From the NCBI GenBank assembly GCA_038207745.1, contig JBBQZL010000095.1, positions 1 through 10,073 of the forward strand: a stretch of 10,073 nt of DNA, in the 5' to 3' direction. The position numbers were made by a program, and so were the translations under genes. Below the pieces are notes generated by a model that was not told where the DNA came from, did not search any database, and was given only the letters and a program-made list of their open reading frames with translations. Source of the stretch: JBBQZL01 sp038207745 (GTDB taxonomy: Bacteria > Actinomycetota > Thermoleophilia > Solirubrobacterales > 70-9). Shown here piece by piece: positions 1-6,281 of the stretch (position 1 is its first letter; every line of letters begins with the position of its first letter).

Positions 1-1
1 C

Positions 2-799
2 GTTGTCCATCCAGAGGACGTGGTGGTCGGTGATCACCGGGTCCCATCCGTAGCTGCGACCGGGCGCCGGACCGTAACGGGGCTGCCATTGGTCGTCGAT
101 GACGATCCGCTCGGCCGCGCGGTCGAGGCGCAGCCGGAAGATCGTCTCCGTCCCGACCGCGATCACGCTCTCCCCATCTGATGCGAGCCGCGCGATCGAG
201 GGCTCCGGAAGCCTCAGCTCAGGTGCCACCGGCAGCAGGGTCCCGGGATCAAGCACCGAGACAGTCGAGGGCGCGAGGCCCTGCGGAGCGTCGCAGTCCT
301 TGGTCACAAGCTCACCGCCGTCGAGCACGATGAACGAGTTGTATGGCCGCTCGACCGGAAGCCGATGTGAGGCGAGGACCTCGAGCTCCGGGCTGAGGCG
401 ATGGGCCCAGCGGCCGAAGACCATGTGGATATCGCCATTGGCGTGGGCAGCGATGCCCCCCGGCCAGTACCTGCTGGCCGGGAGTCTCGAGGTCGATGCG
501 GTGACGGCCAGCGAGCTGGGGTCGAGACGCTCGACCCAGCCCTCGACCGGTCTCGAGAGCGCGTTGCCGAAGGGCAGGCTGTGGCGAAGCGCATAGAGCT
601 CGCCGGGCTCACGGCGGATCAGCATGTCGGTGGCAAACGCATCGCTGGAGGCCTCGACAACAAGCCTCTCCCCCGGTTGAATCCCCGGCCCGGCCTGCCC
701 GTCCGCGCAACATCGGCGGAGCGGCCCGCCGTCCTCGCAGGTCCAGGGCCGCGGCCAGTAGGCCCCTGAGGCGGCCGATCCGGAAGGTTTGTCCTGCAC
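2..799 (-). CDS. Beta-propeller-like protein of unknown function, partial (3' end beyond the left edge)
   Basis: An open minus-strand frame without stops runs from the left edge through position 799 and encodes about 266 visible residues. It is not a named family I recognise. The sequence alternates short beta-strand-like segments with turns such as HANGDIHMVFG, VLDGGELVTKD and ASDGESVIAVGTE, spaced about 40-50 residues apart, which is typical of beta-propeller blades (PQQ- or NHL-like). No signal peptide or membrane segment is visible from this start. I chose the GTG at 799 because it lies 5 nt after the stop of the DUF1330 gene (805-807), which suggests translational coupling; no strong ribosome binding site is visible, and an internal ATG near residue 60 is an alternative. 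It is the third gene of an apparent operon after the sulfatase and the DUF1330 protein. A binding or scaffold role is possible but unproven. Confidence 0.6.
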   Translation of the reverse strand, partial: MQDKPSGSAASGAYWPRPWTCEDGGPLRRCCADGQAGPGIQPGERLVVEASSDAFATDMLIRREPGELYALRHSLPFGNALSRPVEGWVERLDPSSLAVTASTSRLPASRYWPGGIAAHANGDIHMVFGRWAHRLSPELEVLASHRLPVERPYNSFIVLDGGELVTKDCDAPQGLAPSTVSVLDPGTLLPVAPELRLPEPSIARLASDGESVIAVGTETIFRLRLDRAAERIVIDDQWQPRYGPAPGRSYGWDPVITDHHVLWMDN

Positions 800-804
800 G
801 CCGC

Positions 805-1215
805 TCAGGCTTCGTTCTGGAACGCGAGCTTCGAGAGGATCAGCCTGCTGTCCGAGAGGGCGGCGACCCGATGAGCATGGATCTTCAGGTACTCCGGATC
901 CGTTGTCATCGTGAGAAACGCCTTGCGGGACGGGTACTCGACCAGCGCCACCATGTCCCACTCGGCGGTCTCGGGGCCGATGATGCTGTCCTCGCAGACT
1001 GCCGCGGCAAGAACCCGGCCGCCGACCCCTTGAAGGAAGGGCGCCACTGCCGCTGCATAGTGTCCGTAGGCCTCCGCACCGCTTGCACCCTCATCGATGC
1101 CGTCCGCAAGATCCTTGAAACGAAGCAGGTTGACCATCACGATCGATCCTGAGTCGGTCGAAGAGGTGAGGAGGCCGATCTGGTCCTTGCTGGGTTCGAT
1201 CGCCGGAGCTGTCAT
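805..1215 (-). CDS. DUF1330 family protein (dimeric alpha/beta-barrel fold)
   Basis: This 136-residue protein matches the small DUF1330 family, which adopts a ferredoxin-like dimeric alpha/beta-barrel fold. Characteristic pieces are MVNLLRFKDL near residue 27, a YGHYAAAVAPFLQGVGGRVL helix-strand near residues 50-70, WDMVALVEYPSRKAF near residues 85-99, and the DPEYLKIHAHRVAAL segment followed by DSRLI. The family has no settled enzymatic activity, so I infer no reaction. Its ATG shares one nucleotide with the stop of the upstream sulfatase (TGATG at 1213-1217), so the two are very likely co-translated. There is no signal peptide, so the protein should be cytoplasmic, unlike the sulfatase. The family call is secure; the role is unknown. 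Confidence 0.85.
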   Translation of the reverse strand: MTAPAIEPSKDQIGLLTSSTDSGSIVMVNLLRFKDLADGIDEGASGAEAYGHYAAAVAPFLQGVGGRVLAAAVCEDSIIGPETAEWDMVALVEYPSRKAFLTMTTDPEYLKIHAHRVAALSDSRLILSKLAFQNEA

Positions 1216-2918
1216 CAGCGGCAGGACGCGCCGCTGCAGTCACGCAGGCGGCTCGATTCGGTCTCGAGGCGGGCAACAAGATCGGCGCGGGCCGGATCCG
1301 CAGCCAGGTTGACCAGCTCGTCAGGATCCTGCTTGAGGTCATACAGCTCGGTCTCGCCGAAGGACCAGTGGATGTACTTGTATCGGGAGGTCCTGACCCC
1401 GTAGAACGGCACATCGAAGGCCGTGATCGGCGTGTAGAACTTGAGCAGCGGGCGCGTGGCCTCCAGCAGGACGTCGCGCTTCGGCAAATTCTTCCTGCCC
1501 TGGGCGGCCGGCAACAGCGAGATCCCGTCCATCACCCGCCCCGGCCGCACGCCGGCCATATCGAGGATCGTCGGTGCCAGATCCACGTTCATCGAACTTC
1601 CATCGAGATCCTGACCGGAACGCACGCCCGGGCCACGGATAAGCGTCGGCACCTGGGTCGAGCTCTCATACGGGAGGAACTTCGAGCTGCGAAGCCGGTG
1701 CTGGCCCTGCAGATAGCCGTTGTCCGAGTTGAAGATGATGAAGGTGTTTCGCAGCTCACCGGCTTTGCGCAGGTTCCGCACGATCCTGCCAATCTGGTTG
1801 TCAACGGATCGGTTGGCTCCAAGCCGGCCTCGGTAGTTGTCGGTAATTGTCTGGATCTGAGCATCGGTGAGCAGGGCCTGCCCGCTGAGGTTGCTCGCCT
1901 TGTCGGAGACATCGGCCTCGTTGAAGGAGGGCGTCCTTGGCAGCGGCACGTTGTCGAAGCTGTGCGCGTAGCGGGCGGGCGGGCGGGGGTCGGGCTCCGG
2001 CGCCCCGGGGCGGAAGCCCTGCGCGTGGTTTGTGTCCTCCGCGTGGGGACCCGGGGGTGCGTAGTAGAGGAAGAAGGGGGTCTTCGAGGGCGCGGCGTGA
2101 CGGACAAAACGGGCGGCGTATCCGCCGTTTACGTTCATCGAATAGTTGCGATAGCGCTGGGTGCCGAAGTTGTCGTACGGGACAAATGCCTCTTGGAAGG
2201 AGGCGAGCACCTCGCCGAAACTCGTCGGGGGTGTTGCGTTGTTGATGTGGGCGAGTTTGAGCTGTTGCTTCGCGTAGCCACTATCACCGCGAAACTTGAC
2301 CCGGCCGTCGACATTCGTCGCGTAGTTGAAGTAGTCGTAGGTGGAGTTGTCCAGAAGAACCGCCCATCGATCCCATCCCGGCGGTACCTCGCGGTGATCC
2401 TGTGCCCCGTACTCGTTCAGATACTTGCCGACCATCGCTGTGCGGTAGCCGGCCTTCTGGAGCCAGGGAGCCAGCGAGTTGCGCTGGTTGAGCTTGCCCC
2501 GCAGCGAGCGGAACCTGTAGTAGCCGCCGTCATTGGATTGGAAGTTGCTCAGCACCCGGTTGTTGTGGGCGAACTGGCCGGTCAGCAACGTCGCCCGCGA
2601 TGGGCCGCAGAGCGGGTAGGAAGCGGTGAAATTCGAGAAGTTGGTGCCACCCTTGACCAGCAGACGACGAACATTGGGCATGTACGCCAGATCGCTTGCG
2701 ATCGTGTCGTCGGCCTGGATCACGACGATGTTGGGGCGGCCCTGGCTCTTCAGCGGGGGCTTGACCCTGGCGGGTGGTCTCACCTTCACAGGTGTCCTGC
2801 CCTCTGCGAGACCCGCGGTACCCGCCGGGCCGAGGATGGCCAGCGCAGTGACTCCGGCGACAGTACATCGCGCCCAGGTCCGGTCAAGCACTTCTGGTCC
2901 CGCCTCTCGCCCTCTCAC
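1215..2918 (-). CDS. Secreted type I (formylglycine-dependent) sulfatase
   Basis: The product belongs to the alkaline-phosphatase-like sulfatase family, which hydrolyses sulfate esters. From the GTG at 2918 it has 567 residues, normal for the family. A signal peptide is visible at about residues 13-38 (RTWARC, then a hydrophobic stretch ending AGLA), followed by a Pro/Lys/Arg-rich linker. The catalytic domain begins with PNIVVIQADD (metal-binding Asp70 and Asp71). Cys104 in LCGPSR fits the C-x-P-S-R signature in which Cys becomes formylglycine. Lys165 (VGKY), Asp399-Asn400 (SDNG) and Lys413 match other active-site positions. The overall pattern resembles GlcNAc-6-sulfatase-like members, but the substrate is uncertain. 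A short C-terminal Cys pair (561, 566) could form a disulfide. The frame stays open to 3122, but the extra N-terminus reads like non-coding sequence. GTG 2918 has GGGAGAG just upstream; GTG 2891 is an alternative that keeps the signal peptide. The maturase is not in this window. Confidence 0.88.
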   Translation of the reverse strand: MRGREAGPEVLDRTWARCTVAGVTALAILGPAGTAGLAEGRTPVKVRPPARVKPPLKSQGRPNIVVIQADDTIASDLAYMPNVRRLLVKGGTNFSNFTASYPLCGPSRATLLTGQFAHNNRVLSNFQSNDGGYYRFRSLRGKLNQRNSLAPWLQKAGYRTAMVGKYLNEYGAQDHREVPPGWDRWAVLLDNSTYDYFNYATNVDGRVKFRGDSGYAKQQLKLAHINNATPPTSFGEVLASFQEAFVPYDNFGTQRYRNYSMNVNGGYAARFVRHAAPSKTPFFLYYAPPGPHAEDTNHAQGFRPGAPEPDPRPPARYAHSFDNVPLPRTPSFNEADVSDKASNLSGQALLTDAQIQTITDNYRGRLGANRSVDNQIGRIVRNLRKAGELRNTFIIFNSDNGYLQGQHRLRSSKFLPYESSTQVPTLIRGPGVRSGQDLDGSSMNVDLAPTILDMAGVRPGRVMDGISLLPAAQGRKNLPKRDVLLEATRPLLKFYTPITAFDVPFYGVRTSRYKYIHWSFGETELYDLKQDPDELVNLAADPARADLVARLETESSRLRDCSGASCR

Positions 2919-2920
2919 AA

Positions 2921-2927
2921 CTCTCCC
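2921..2927 (-). promoter_or_regulatory. Ribosome binding site supporting the sulfatase start
   Basis: On the minus strand GGGAGAG lies 2 nt upstream of the GTG at 2918, with its GGAG core about 4 nt away. This favours 2918 over the GTG at 2891 and over the far-upstream ATG at 3122. Spacing is slightly short, so the start is probable rather than certain. Confidence 0.4.
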
Positions 2928-2940
2928 GTTCTGTCTGCCC

Positions 2941-2969
2941 TTCGTAAAGTCGCCACAGACCTGTAACAA
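2941..2969 (-). promoter_or_regulatory. Candidate sigma70-type promoter for the sulfatase operon
   Basis: Reading the minus strand, TTGTTA (2964-2969) is followed after exactly 17 bp by TACGAA (2941-2946). The -35-like box matches TTGACA at four positions and the -10-like box matches TATAAT at three. Initiation near 2934-2936 would give a leader of about 16-18 nt carrying the GGGAGAG site before the GTG at 2918. The rest of the 262-bp divergent gap (2919-3180) holds nothing else I can name. Prediction by eye only. Confidence 0.28.
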
Positions 2970-3165
2970 CCTACTTGCAGTGAAGTTTCCCTGCAGCGAT
3001 TCGCGGGCAGAGCCGGACCTCCGTCCCCACCGGGCCCGACCGGTCTCAGCGCCGCTTCGGCGCGACGATCCGCCACAAGCTGGATGAATGGACGAGCTCG
3101 ACCCGGGGCACCGGCTGGGCACCTCCTCGACCCCAGGGTTGGCGGGTGAGATCGGCGAGAACCGC

Positions 3166-3171
3166 TAGTCT
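3166..3171 (+). promoter_or_regulatory. Candidate -10 box for the adenylate cyclase gene (near-leaderless transcript)
   Basis: TAGTCT fits the actinobacterial TAnnnT -10 pattern and ends 9 nt before the cyclase ATG at 3181. No Shine-Dalgarno sequence is visible upstream of that ATG, so a transcript starting at or a few bases before it is plausible. No convincing -35 box is present at 17-18 bp. Inference from position and composition only. Confidence 0.25.
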
Positions 3172-3180
3172 GCGCCGGCG

Positions 3181-3924
3181 ATGGACACCGATATCCGGGA
3201 GCGCAACCGAGGACTGATACTCGCCGCGCTCAAGGGGCTTCGGGAGGTGCTGCCCGGCGACAGCCGATTCGGCGACCCGCTTTCGACCTCCGGAGACGAG
3301 CAGTCGCACCTGATCGCGCGCCAGCTCGCGGAGGCCTCCGAGCAGCGACCCGGCCTGCTGCGGGAAGTCGGGCTCAGTGCCCTGCAGGTCTGGGACGCCT
3401 TCACCGACGACTCGGCCCGACGGGGAGAGCGGGAGATGGTGATCGTATTCACCGACCTGGTCAAGTTCTCCAGCTGGGCGATGAAGGCCGGGGACGACGC
3501 CGCACTCGAGCTGCTGCGCGACGTTGCGGAGGCGATCGAACCGCCGGTCAACTCTTCGGGTGGTGCGGTGGTCAAGCGGCTGGGCGACGGGATGATGGCG
3601 GTCTTCGATCAGCCGCAGGTGGCCCTCGGAGCGATCATCGAGGCGCAAAGGCGCCTCTCGTGGGTCGAAGCTCCCGATTACCGCCCCCGGATGAGGGTCG
3701 GGATGCACCTCGGGCACCCACAGCGGATCGGGGGCGACTACATCGGGGTGGACGTCAACATCGCGGCACGGATCGCCGACAGCGCCAAGGCTGACGAGCT
3801 CTTGATGTCAGAGAGCACCCTCGCCCATCTCGATACGACCAACCTCCGAGTCCGCAGAAAGCGCTTCTTCCGCGGCAAGGGGGTGCCACGCGACGTGGCG
3901 ATCTACTCGGTGAAGCCGCACTGA
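3181..3924 (+). CDS. Class III adenylate cyclase with an N-terminal helical region
   Basis: This 247-residue cytoplasmic protein carries a class III nucleotidyl cyclase domain from about residue 84 to the C-terminus and should make cAMP from ATP. All six canonical residues are visible: metal-binding Asp92 (VFTDLVKFS) and Asp136 (RLGDG), adenine-specifying Lys132 (VVKRLGD) and Asp186 (GGDYIG), and transition-state Asn193 and Arg197 (VNIAAR). The Lys/Asp pair favours ATP over GTP. Residues 1-80 are predicted helical (LILAALKGLREVL, HLIARQLAEASEQRPGLL) and match no sensor domain I can name; they may dimerise or regulate the enzyme. There is no membrane segment. The gene is divergent from the sulfatase operon and convergent with a small membrane protein gene, so it is probably transcribed alone. 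The ATG at 3181 lacks a Shine-Dalgarno site but follows a possible -10 box closely. Confidence 0.9.
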   Translation: MDTDIRERNRGLILAALKGLREVLPGDSRFGDPLSTSGDEQSHLIARQLAEASEQRPGLLREVGLSALQVWDAFTDDSARRGEREMVIVFTDLVKFSSWAMKAGDDAALELLRDVAEAIEPPVNSSGGAVVKRLGDGMMAVFDQPQVALGAIIEAQRRLSWVEAPDYRPRMRVGMHLGHPQRIGGDYIGVDVNIAARIADSAKADELLMSESTLAHLDTTNLRVRRKRFFRGKGVPRDVAIYSVKPH

Positions 3925-3970
3925 GAACCAGGCGCCGTCCCAGACAAACCCCATGCATCCGGGACACCGA

Positions 3971-3996
3971 AGGCGCGGGAAGGCGCGGGAAGGCGC
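3971..3996. repeat. Short tandem repeat, 10-bp unit, 2.6 copies
   Basis: The unit AGGCGCGGGA occurs perfectly at 3971-3980 and 3981-3990, followed by a partial copy AGGCGC at 3991-3996 that runs into the left arm of the adjacent hairpin. It lies in the intergenic gap between the convergent cyclase and membrane protein genes. A replication-slippage origin is likely; no function is apparent. Confidence 0.85.
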
Positions 3997-4045
3997 CACC
4001 ATCCCACCCTGACGTCGCATACCGACGTCTAGGTGGGACGGTGGC
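3995..4045. terminator. Large bipartite hairpin between convergent genes, probable bidirectional terminator
   Basis: Two nested inverted repeats form one long stem. The outer arms are GCCACCATCCCACC (3995-4008) and GGTGGGACGGTGGC (4032-4045), pairing at 13 of 14 positions with a G-T wobble possible at the odd one. The inner arms GACGTCG (4011-4017) and CGACGTC (4023-4029) pair perfectly around a 5-nt loop, with a 2x2 internal loop between the two stems. There is no U-tract on either side, so it is not a classic intrinsic terminator, but U-less hairpins are common 3' elements in high-GC actinobacteria. The right arm ends 1 nt before the stop of the membrane protein gene, and the cyclase stop is 70 nt to the left, so it could serve both genes. 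Confidence 0.6.
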
Positions 4046-4046
4046 C

Positions 4047-4307
4047 CTAACCCAGGTCGCGGACGAGGGAAATGAATATGTAGATCAGGCCCGCGGCTCC
4101 GACCACCCGGCGGAAACCATTGGCGCCGCCGACCGTCTCCTCATAGGCCCAGATCGTCAGGCTGATCAAGAAGATCGCCCTTGCGACGAGATCGGCGGTG
4201 GAGCCGCTGCTCACCAGCACGCCCACAAGCGCCGCAACCAGGGCAACGATCAGGGGTGCATTGGGGAACTGGCCAACGGTGTAGCCCCTGATCTTCAGAT
4301 CGCGCAT
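4047..4307 (-). CDS. Small three-helix membrane protein of unknown function
   Basis: The 86-residue product from the ATG at 4307 has three probable transmembrane segments: about residues 22-36 (LIVALVAALVGVLVS), 42-56 (ARAIFLISLTIWAYE) and 70-82 (GAAGLIYIFISLV). A short N-terminus (MRDLKIRGYTVGQFPN) and a Gly/Asn/Arg-containing loop (VGGANGFRR) lie outside the membrane. I do not recognise a named family. The frame stays open upstream to 4439, but the added 44 residues are Arg/Pro-rich, unlike a membrane protein N-terminus, so 4307 is preferred. TAGGCT lies 8 nt upstream of the ATG with no Shine-Dalgarno site between, hinting at a leaderless transcript. It is divergent from the flavin reductase operon and ends beside the large hairpin. 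Confidence 0.7.
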   Translation of the reverse strand: MRDLKIRGYTVGQFPNAPLIVALVAALVGVLVSSGSTADLVARAIFLISLTIWAYEETVGGANGFRRVVGAAGLIYIFISLVRDLG

Positions 4308-4315
4308 TGACCGTG

Positions 4316-4321
4316 AGCCTA
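4316..4321 (-). promoter_or_regulatory. Candidate -10 box for the small membrane protein gene
   Basis: On the minus strand TAGGCT ends 8 nt before the ATG at 4307 and fits TAnnnT. No Shine-Dalgarno site lies in the gap and no clear -35 is visible. The rest of the 169-bp divergent gap (4308-4476) shows only another TAGGCT on the plus strand at 4403-4408, a weak candidate for the flavin reductase operon. Confidence 0.22.
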
Positions 4322-4476
4322 TGCCAATCCCTGCGGCTCGAATCGCCGGGAACGCGCCGTGGGCCGAAGAATCACGCCGCCCGGGTACCACAGGTCTCGC
4401 GATAGGCTCCGAAAATGGTCTGCGAACGAGTCCCGGCAATGATCGATGTCCCCACCGTCGCCGTGGGTGGCGAGGC

Positions 4477-5091
4477 GTGACCGAACCGGCAGAGATCCCA
4501 GCTCACCGTCCGGTACCCCTGCCGGTCGATGCGCCGATCTGGGATTACTTCTTCAATGTCGCACCGCTGGTGATCGTCGGAACGATGGAAGAAGACGGCC
4601 ATGACCTCGCACCCAAGAACATGGCGATGCCGCTCGGCTGGAGCAACTACTTCTGCTTCGTCTGCAGCCCGAGACACGCCACGCAGGTCAACGCCGGGCG
4701 CACCGGCGAGTTCACGGTCAGCTTCCCCCGTCCGGGACAGATCGTGGAGACGAGCCTGGCAGCCGCACCGCGCGAGGGTGACGGTGGCAAGCCGGCTCTC
4801 GTTGCGGTCCCGACCTTTCCCGCCCGTGAGGTGGATGGCGTCCTGGTCCGAGACGCATATCTCTGGCTGGAATGCAAACTGGACCGCATCCTCGACGGAT
4901 ACGGCGACAACTCGCTGATCATCGGGGAAATCGTTGCGGCCTCGGTAGATGAGGGCGCGATGCGGGCATCCGACGCAGACGATGCCGATCTGCTCGCAGG
5001 TGATCCGCTCCTCGCCTTCATAAGCCCAGGCCGGTTCGCCCGGATCTCCCAGACCTACTCCTTCCCATTTCACGTCAACTGCAAGTGGTGA
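4477..5091 (+). CDS. Flavin reductase-like (FMN-binding split barrel) family protein
   Basis: The 204-residue product from GTG 4477 resembles the flavin reductase-like domain family, whose members bind FMN in a split beta-barrel and reduce flavin or act as small flavoproteins. The opening APLVIVGTMEEDGHDLAPKN, followed by MAMPLGWSNYFCFVCSPRH and NAGRTGEFTVSFPRP, is the typical N-terminal half of the fold. A later strand-rich part (YLWLECKLDRIL, SLIIGEIVAASV) completes the barrel. No second oxygenase component lies beside it, so free-flavin reductase activity is uncertain. The frame is open from 4321, but the region before GTG 4477 is Arg/Pro-rich and lacks homology-like features; GAGG lies about 1 nt upstream. 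It is the first gene of a three-gene operon and overlaps the next gene by 4-7 nt. Cytoplasmic; no signal peptide. Confidence 0.82.
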   Translation: MTEPAEIPAHRPVPLPVDAPIWDYFFNVAPLVIVGTMEEDGHDLAPKNMAMPLGWSNYFCFVCSPRHATQVNAGRTGEFTVSFPRPGQIVETSLAAAPREGDGGKPALVAVPTFPAREVDGVLVRDAYLWLECKLDRILDGYGDNSLIIGEIVAASVDEGAMRASDADDADLLAGDPLLAFISPGRFARISQTYSFPFHVNCKW

Positions 5092-6281
5092 CGACGCGCA
5101 TCTCGCGTTCCGATGGGAAGTCCGATGCGAAGGCCCTGCTCGCCTGGCTGCGCGACCGCCAGGACGAGATGCTGGAACTCCTTGTGCGCCTCGCCGGCGC
5201 GGAGTCGCCCTCGCTGGAGGCAAAGGCCCAGGAGCAGGTGCGGTCGATGCTCGAAGGAGAGCTGGGCGATCTCGGCTTCACGGTTGAGCGCCTGCCTGGC
5301 AGCGAGGGGTGCGACCACCTGATGGGCACCTTGGCGCCGGCCCGCGACGGGCAGCCGACCCAGCTCCTCCTCGGCCATCTCGACACGGTGTGGCCGGTCG
5401 GGACGCTGGCCCGGATGCCGATTGAACAGCGCGACGGACGGCTCCACGGGCCGGGAGTATTCGACATGAAGGGCGGGCTTGTGCAGATGCTGTTCGCCCT
5501 GCGCGCGATCAAGGCGCTGGGGGTCGACCTTCCCTGCCGGCCTGTCGTCGTGATCAACGCAGATGAAGAGATCGGCAGCCCGGACTCGCGCAGACACGTC
5601 GAGCGCCTGGCTCCCGAAGCCGCACGCGTCATGGTCATGGAGCCCGCGTTCGGGCCGCGAGGCCATCTGAAGACCGGACGCAAGGGGGTGGGCAGCTTCA
5701 CCTTGACCATCAAAGGGGTGGCAAGCCATGCCGGCCTCGATCCCGAGGGGGGCGTCAGCGCGATCCTGGAAGCGTCGCACCAGATCGAGCGCCTGTTCGA
5801 GCTGAACGATGCCGATCGCGGAGTCACGGTGAACGTGGGGACGATCGACGGCGGATTGCGCCCGAACGTGGTCGCACCCGAGGCAGTCGCGCGGATCGAG
5901 ACCCGGGTCGTGACGGCGGAGGATGCCGCCATGGTGGAATCGGCGATCCGCGGCCTTGAGCCGACCAGGGACAAGATCACCCTCGAGGTCGAGGGGAGCT
6001 TCCGGCGACCGCCCCTGGAGCGCACACCGCGAAACCGGGGCCTCTGGGAGCAGGCCCGGGCGGCCGCCGCCGACCTGGATCTGGAGATCGGCGAGGCCCA
6101 GGTCGGCGGAGCGTCCGATGGCAACCTGACCAGCCCCTTCACCGCTACCCTCGACGGGCTCGGGGCGGTCGGCGACGGTGCACACGCCGACCACGAGCAT
6201 CTGCTGGTCGACCGGATGCCCGAACGCGCAGCCCTGCTCGCCCGGCTGCTATCCACTCCCCCACCCCCCCTGACCCGATGA
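5085..6281 (+). CDS. M20 family metallopeptidase, carboxypeptidase G2-like
   Basis: The 398-residue product has the M20 di-zinc hydrolase layout: a catalytic domain split by a dimerisation domain. Visible active-site residues are His98 and Asp100 (GHLDTVWP), bridging Asp127 (VFDMKGG), catalytic-base Glu161 with metal ligand Glu162 (ADEEIGS), Glu186 (VMEPA) and a C-terminal His cluster at 367-372 (GAHADHEH). The dimerisation domain covers roughly residues 195-300 (GVASHAGLDPEGGVSA, VTVNVGTIDGGLRPNVV). The GGASDGN and LDGLGAVGDGAHADHEH stretches are typical of carboxypeptidase G2 relatives, which release glutamate or other amino acids from N-acyl or peptide conjugates. The substrate here is unknown. 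No signal peptide is visible, so it is probably cytoplasmic, unlike secreted CPG2. Two adjacent GTG codons (5085, 5088) can start it; 5088 gives a GTGA overlap with the upstream stop. The stop overlaps the next gene's start (ATGA). Confidence 0.9.
   Translation: MVTTRISRSDGKSDAKALLAWLRDRQDEMLELLVRLAGAESPSLEAKAQEQVRSMLEGELGDLGFTVERLPGSEGCDHLMGTLAPARDGQPTQLLLGHLDTVWPVGTLARMPIEQRDGRLHGPGVFDMKGGLVQMLFALRAIKALGVDLPCRPVVVINADEEIGSPDSRRHVERLAPEAARVMVMEPAFGPRGHLKTGRKGVGSFTLTIKGVASHAGLDPEGGVSAILEASHQIERLFELNDADRGVTVNVGTIDGGLRPNVVAPEAVARIETRVVTAEDAAMVESAIRGLEPTRDKITLEVEGSFRRPPLERTPRNRGLWEQARAAAADLDLEIGEAQVGGASDGNLTSPFTATLDGLGAVGDGAHADHEHLLVDRMPERAALLARLLSTPPPPLTR

Noticed and set aside
99..769. Plus-strand open frames in the first 800 bases
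   Set aside because: The minus-strand frame through this region reads as a regular beta-propeller-like protein continuing past the edge, while the plus-strand translations are Ser/Arg/Pro-rich and domain-free.
1368..2966. Long plus-strand open frame (532 codons) opposite the sulfatase
   Set aside because: It is the antisense shadow of a gene with clear sulfatase motifs; its translation is Arg/Val/Gly-rich with no recognisable domain.
2974..2998. TGCAG/CTGCA inverted repeat upstream of the sulfatase
   Set aside because: Five-bp arms are expected by chance and do not overlap the candidate promoter boxes in a convincing way.
2919..3122. Upstream extension of the sulfatase reading frame to an ATG at 3122
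   Set aside because: The extra 68 residues are Ser/Arg/Gly-rich and would bury the signal peptide internally; the region also holds a candidate promoter.
3937..3965. GTCCC/GGGAC inverted repeat after the cyclase stop
   Set aside because: Only 5 bp of stem around a 19-nt loop; too weak beside the much stronger hairpin at 3995-4045.
4372..5223. Minus-strand open frame (283 codons) opposite the flavin-reductase-like gene
   Set aside because: It lacks domain-like sequence and covers a convincing plus-strand gene plus the coupled start of the M20 gene.
5070..6256. Two long minus-strand open frames opposite the M20 peptidase gene
   Set aside because: The plus-strand M20 protein has all expected metal and catalytic residues; these frames are composition artefacts.
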